Shown: piece after piece, positions 61,595 through 64,000 of the stretch
How positions within the stretch are numbered: position 1 is the stretch's first letter
Layout of the letters: every line of letters begins with the position of its first letter
NCBI RefSeq assembly: GCF_009687885.1
Contig: NZ_BLAF01000017.1
Span: 115,530-179,529, forward strand
Direction of reading: 5' to 3'
DNA from: Acrocarpospora pleiomorpha
Lineage (GTDB): Bacteria; Actinomycetota; Actinomycetes; Streptosporangiales; Streptosporangiaceae
DNA length: 64,000 bases
Position numbers and translations under genes: made by a program
Notes under the pieces: model-generated
Told to the model about the DNA's origin: nothing
Seen by the model: the letters and a program-made list of their open reading frames with translations, nothing else
Database searches by the model: none

Positions 61595-62473
61595 ATGACT
61601 GACGTGCGTGTGCTGGACAGGCGAGACTGGGAGGCCAGGGCCGAAGCTCATCGGCGGCGCGTCGACGGGTGGATCGGCCCGCATCTGAGCCGCCGCCGGG
61701 CCGGAGTGGCGCACCCGGTGGAGGACTTCCTGTTCAGCTACTACGGGTATCGGCCGAGCCGGTTGCGGCGGTGGCATCCGGGGGCGGGCGTCGTGCTCGA
61801 AGGGGCGCGCGAGTTCGGGACGGGATACGTCGACGTCGACGGCGGCGCGACCCTGGACACGGCCGCGCTCGTGCCGCGGCGGCGGGAGACCCTCACCTGG
61901 GTCGCGGGCCTGCTGGCGGCGACCGCAGGGCGGCCCGGGCAGTTCGGGTGTTTTGGCATGCACGAGTGGGCGATGGTCTACCGCCTGCCGCCAGAGCGGG
62001 TCAGGCACGCCACGCAGCCGCTGCGCATGTCACCGGAGGCGGTGGCCGCCGTCGTCGAGGAACGCCCGCTCCGGTGCAGCCACTTCGACGCGTTCCGCTT
62101 CTTCACCCCGCAGGCCCGTCCGCTGAACCAGGCCCAGCTCACCCGCGAACACCAGGTCGAACGCGAACAGCCCGGGTGCCTGCACGCCAACATGGACCTC
62201 TACAAGTGGGCGAGCAAGCTGTCCCCGCTGGTGCCGGGCGAGCTGGTGGCCGACTGCTTCGAACTGGCCAGGGACATCCGCGCGGTCGACATGCGCGCCA
62301 GCCCCTACGACCTGAGCCACCACGGCTACCCGCCCATCCCGGTCGAGACCCCGGCGGGCCGGATCGAGTACGCGGCGGCCCAGCGGGACTTCGCCGAGCG
62401 CGCCGTCCCGCTCCGCCGGCGGCTGCTGGCCGCCTGCGAGGGACTGCTAGCCGAAGCGGGCGCACTGTATTAA
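61595..62473 (+). CDS. Conserved actinobacterial protein of unknown function
   Basis: 292 residues; ATG 61595 has GGAG 5 nt upstream. It is rich in Arg, His and Trp: RVDGWIGPHLSRRRAGVAHPVEDFLFSYYGYRPSRLRRWHPG near the N-terminus, GCFGMHEWAMVY in the middle, and HANMDLYKWASKLSPLVPGELVADCF. I think proteins of this look are labelled as 3-methyladenine DNA glycosylase in some annotations, but I see no helix-hairpin-helix or other motif that would support that, and I leave function open. Its stop codon (TAA 62471-62473) is supplied by the 90-bp insertion; the duplicate of its 3' end would stop one codon earlier. Confidence 0.85.
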   Translation: MTDVRVLDRRDWEARAEAHRRRVDGWIGPHLSRRRAGVAHPVEDFLFSYYGYRPSRLRRWHPGAGVVLEGAREFGTGYVDVDGGATLDTAALVPRRRETLTWVAGLLAATAGRPGQFGCFGMHEWAMVYRLPPERVRHATQPLRMSPEAVAAVVEERPLRCSHFDAFRFFTPQARPLNQAQLTREHQVEREQPGCLHANMDLYKWASKLSPLVPGELVADCFELARDIRAVDMRASPYDLSHHGYPPIPVETPAGRIEYAAAQRDFAERAVPLRRRLLAACEGLLAEAGALY

Positions 62474-62714
62474 TTAGAAAGTCGTGATCTGGACAGCCGC
62501 GGCGGTGAGTTCCCTGGTCGGCGGCTATGCGGCTGGCTATGGGACGGGTTTCTGGTTAATAGGACGGCCGGGATCAGGCGCTCGTTCTCCGGGGCCGCGC
62601 TGGCCGGGACGGGCAGTGGCCGTCTGCGAGGGGCTGCTAGCTGAAGCGGGCGCACTGTAGGACGGCTGGGATCAGGCGCTCGTTCTCCGGGGCCGCGCCC
62701 GCCGGGACGGGCAG
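62427..62714. repeat. 100-bp tandem duplication of a gene-end junction
   Basis: The 3' end of the 61595-62473 gene (62427-62469) and the 3' end of the convergent beta-lactamase gene recur in order. Copy 1 is 62427-62469 plus 62560-62616; copy 2 is 62617-62659 plus 62658-62714. The copies are about 94% identical. Copy 2 keeps the uninterrupted junction CTGTAGGACGG; copy 1 is split by a 90-bp insertion. Confidence 0.9.
62470..62559. mobile_element. 90-bp MITE-like element with TA target duplication (IS630/mariner style)
   Basis: The insertion is flanked by TA on both sides (62468-62469 and 62560-62561), and the adjacent duplicate shows the empty site with one TA. Its ends are imperfect inverted repeats: the left end begins TTAATTAGAAAGTCGT and the reverse complement of the right end begins TTAACCAGAAACCCGT (12 of 16 identical), with further matches to about 29 bp. 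It has no coding capacity. Confidence 0.75.
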
Positions 62715-63749
62715 CCGCCGCCGCGCGTAGCCGTAGGCGATGCCGCTGCGCGGGTCGGCGAACGCCTGCGAGCCCGCCGCGCCGCTGTGGCCGAAGGCGT
62801 CGGGGCCCAGCGCGGGGTAGAGCAGCGGCACGGCTTCGTAGCCGAGCGCGAACTTGTTCACGTCGCCGGTGACCAGGTCGGTTCCTGGGGTGTGCAGGCG
62901 GGAGAACTCCGTGATCGTGGCCGGGGTCAGCAGGGGAGGCTTGCCGTCCAGGCCGGAGACGGCGGCGGCGTACAGGGCGGCGAGCCCTCGCGCGTTGGCG
63001 ACGCCACCCGCGGACGCCGGGCCCAGCGCGCGCGTCTGGCGGCTGTTGGCGAAGGCCACCAGATCGGTGGGGGAGGGGGCGTTGAGGTTGAACGCGACAC
63101 CGGTCAGGCTCTCCGGATCCACGACCTCCCCGGGAACGGGACGCATCGGCCGCGCCGGAACGAACCGCGATTCGAGTTCGGCGGGCAGCCCCAGATAGAA
63201 GCCGATGTTGTATGGCGCTCGGATGCGCTCCTCGTATATCTCCTGAATCGATTGCCCAGTCGCCCGGCGGACCACTTCACCGGTGAGCGCGCCGATCACA
63301 AAGGCGTGATACCCGTAGGCGGCTCCAGGAGTCCAGTACGGCCGCTGCCCCGCCAGCTTCTTCGCGATCAGCCGATCGTCGGCCAGCTCCGCCTCGCTGA
63401 ACCCCCCATCCACCCCGATCATGCCCGCCCGGTGCGCCAGCAGCCCCCGCAGCGTGATCTCGGCCGGAAACTCCGGCCACCACTCGCCGACCCGGTGATC
63501 CAGATCGAGTACGCCCTCCTGCACCAGCAACGCCACGACGAGATGCGCCGCCCCCTTGGTAGAGGAGAACACCGCGAACAGCGAATCACCCGCTACGCCG
63601 TCCCCCGCCCACAGATCGACCACCTGCTGCCCATCCCGATAAACGGCAAGCTGCGCCCCAGGCTCATCCGGCCCCTCCGCGACAACGTCCTCGAACTCCT
63701 CCCGCACCCCCTCAAACCCAGGCGCCACCGCCCCACGCACAGTGATCAT
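62637..63749 (-). CDS. Serine beta-lactamase-family protein / esterase (EstB-like)
   Basis: 370 residues; ATG 63749 has GGGAG 8 nt upstream (GTG 63752 also possible). SxxK as FSSTK (nucleophile Ser ~66), a Tyr motif in YGYHAF, and HSG as FGHSGAAGS replace the KTG box, as in class C-like esterases and D-Ala-D-Ala peptidase relatives. No signal peptide. The last residues (LQCARFS) are encoded by antisense DNA of the duplicated end of the convergent gene, so the present C-terminus was made by the tandem duplication. Confidence 0.9.
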   Translation of the reverse strand: MITVRGAVAPGFEGVREEFEDVVAEGPDEPGAQLAVYRDGQQVVDLWAGDGVAGDSLFAVFSSTKGAAHLVVALLVQEGVLDLDHRVGEWWPEFPAEITLRGLLAHRAGMIGVDGGFSEAELADDRLIAKKLAGQRPYWTPGAAYGYHAFVIGALTGEVVRRATGQSIQEIYEERIRAPYNIGFYLGLPAELESRFVPARPMRPVPGEVVDPESLTGVAFNLNAPSPTDLVAFANSRQTRALGPASAGGVANARGLAALYAAAVSGLDGKPPLLTPATITEFSRLHTPGTDLVTGDVNKFALGYEAVPLLYPALGPDAFGHSGAAGSQAFADPRSGIAYGYARRRLPVPAGAAPENERLIPAVLQCARFS

Positions 63750-63933
63750 CACGCCAACTCCCTCGCCCTATCTCTACCGCGACCACCGGCGACGGCTGCT
63801 GGTCGCGGTGCTCGCGTTCATCGTGAAGCACAGCCCCACCTGGCTGCTCCCGCTGGTCACCGCCACTTCCCAACCCTTTTCGGGCACTCTAGGCCCAATT
63901 CCGGAAATTTCGGTAGATCACCCTTGGGATTAG
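63742..63933 (+). pseudogene. Fragment of an ABC exporter (N-terminal membrane segment)
   Basis: A 63-residue frame starting in the beta-lactamase 5' end reads YLYRDHRRRLLVAVLAFIVKHSPTWLLPLVTA, which matches the first transmembrane helix region of actinobacterial ABC exporters. It then becomes unrelated sequence and stops at 63933. No ATP-binding part follows in the remaining 67 bases. A truncated relic is the simplest reading. Confidence 0.6.
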
Positions 63934-64000
63934 CGCCCGTCCCGAACCACCCAGGGCGAAGCCACGGCGACCAGGGGGCCGGGCGGGAGCCCGGACAGGC
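63934..64000. other. No gene seen
   Basis: The last 67 bases hold no open frame or RNA gene that I can support. The end of the window may cut a feature lying beyond it. Confidence 0.5.

Overview
The window is high-GC actinomycete DNA (strong G/C third-position bias, class I lysyl-tRNA synthetase, DivIVA-domain protein, a SAM-IV-type riboswitch and a large modular type I polyketide synthase). A filamentous actinomycete of the Streptosporangiales or Streptomycetales type fits best; the sequence alone does not fix the genus.

Region 1 (1-30418, all + strand) is the 3' half of a modular type I PKS cluster. Four colinear PKS genes end in a thioesterase. Read in order the modules are: a partial module ending AT(methylmalonyl)-ACP; KS-AT(malonyl)-DH-ER-KR-ACP; KS-AT(malonyl)-KR-ACP; KS-AT(malonyl)-DH-KR-ACP; KS-AT(methylmalonyl)-ACP; KS-AT(malonyl)-DH-KR-ACP-TE. 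A short-chain dehydrogenase and two overlapping SnoaL-like (NTF2-fold) proteins follow directly and look translationally coupled. Numbered from the released carboxyl, the predicted chain end has a C2=C3 alkene, a C4 methyl, a C5 ketone, a C6=C7 alkene and a C9 hydroxyl. The PKS linkers are unusually rich in in-frame tandem repeats, some falling inside catalytic domains.

Region 2 (30435-45986) looks like an organosulfur-scavenging island. Two dipeptide/oligopeptide-type ABC importers run toward each other. The right-hand operon also encodes four luciferase-like flavin monooxygenases and is preceded by a canonical promoter and a SAM-IV riboswitch. A shortened SfnB/DszC-like gene is divergently transcribed. 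The left-hand importer may be controlled by a leader stem that covers its ribosome binding site.

Region 3 (46066-49542) holds the class I lysyl-tRNA synthetase, a two-way terminator and a secreted subtilisin-like protease. Region 4 (49689-55405) is a strange signalling block: two paralogous membrane histidine kinases, one keeping the phospho-acceptor His but lacking the ATP-binding boxes and the other the reverse, a NarL-type regulator, a receiver-only protein, and between them a frameshifted TRAP-type lipoprotein with an extra C-terminal domain.

Region 5 (55464-64000) has a P450/TetR pair around three 17-bp direct repeats, an Hsp20 protein, another luciferase-like oxidoreductase, a leishmanolysin-like metalloprotease, a DivIVA-domain protein and a ZIP-like membrane protein. 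Upstream of the ZIP gene are an ArsR/SmtB-type operator and what may be a decayed ArsR gene. A conserved helical protein gene and a beta-lactamase/esterase gene meet tail to tail at a 100-bp tandem duplication, one copy of which carries a 90-bp MITE-like insertion. The window ends with a fragment of an ABC exporter.
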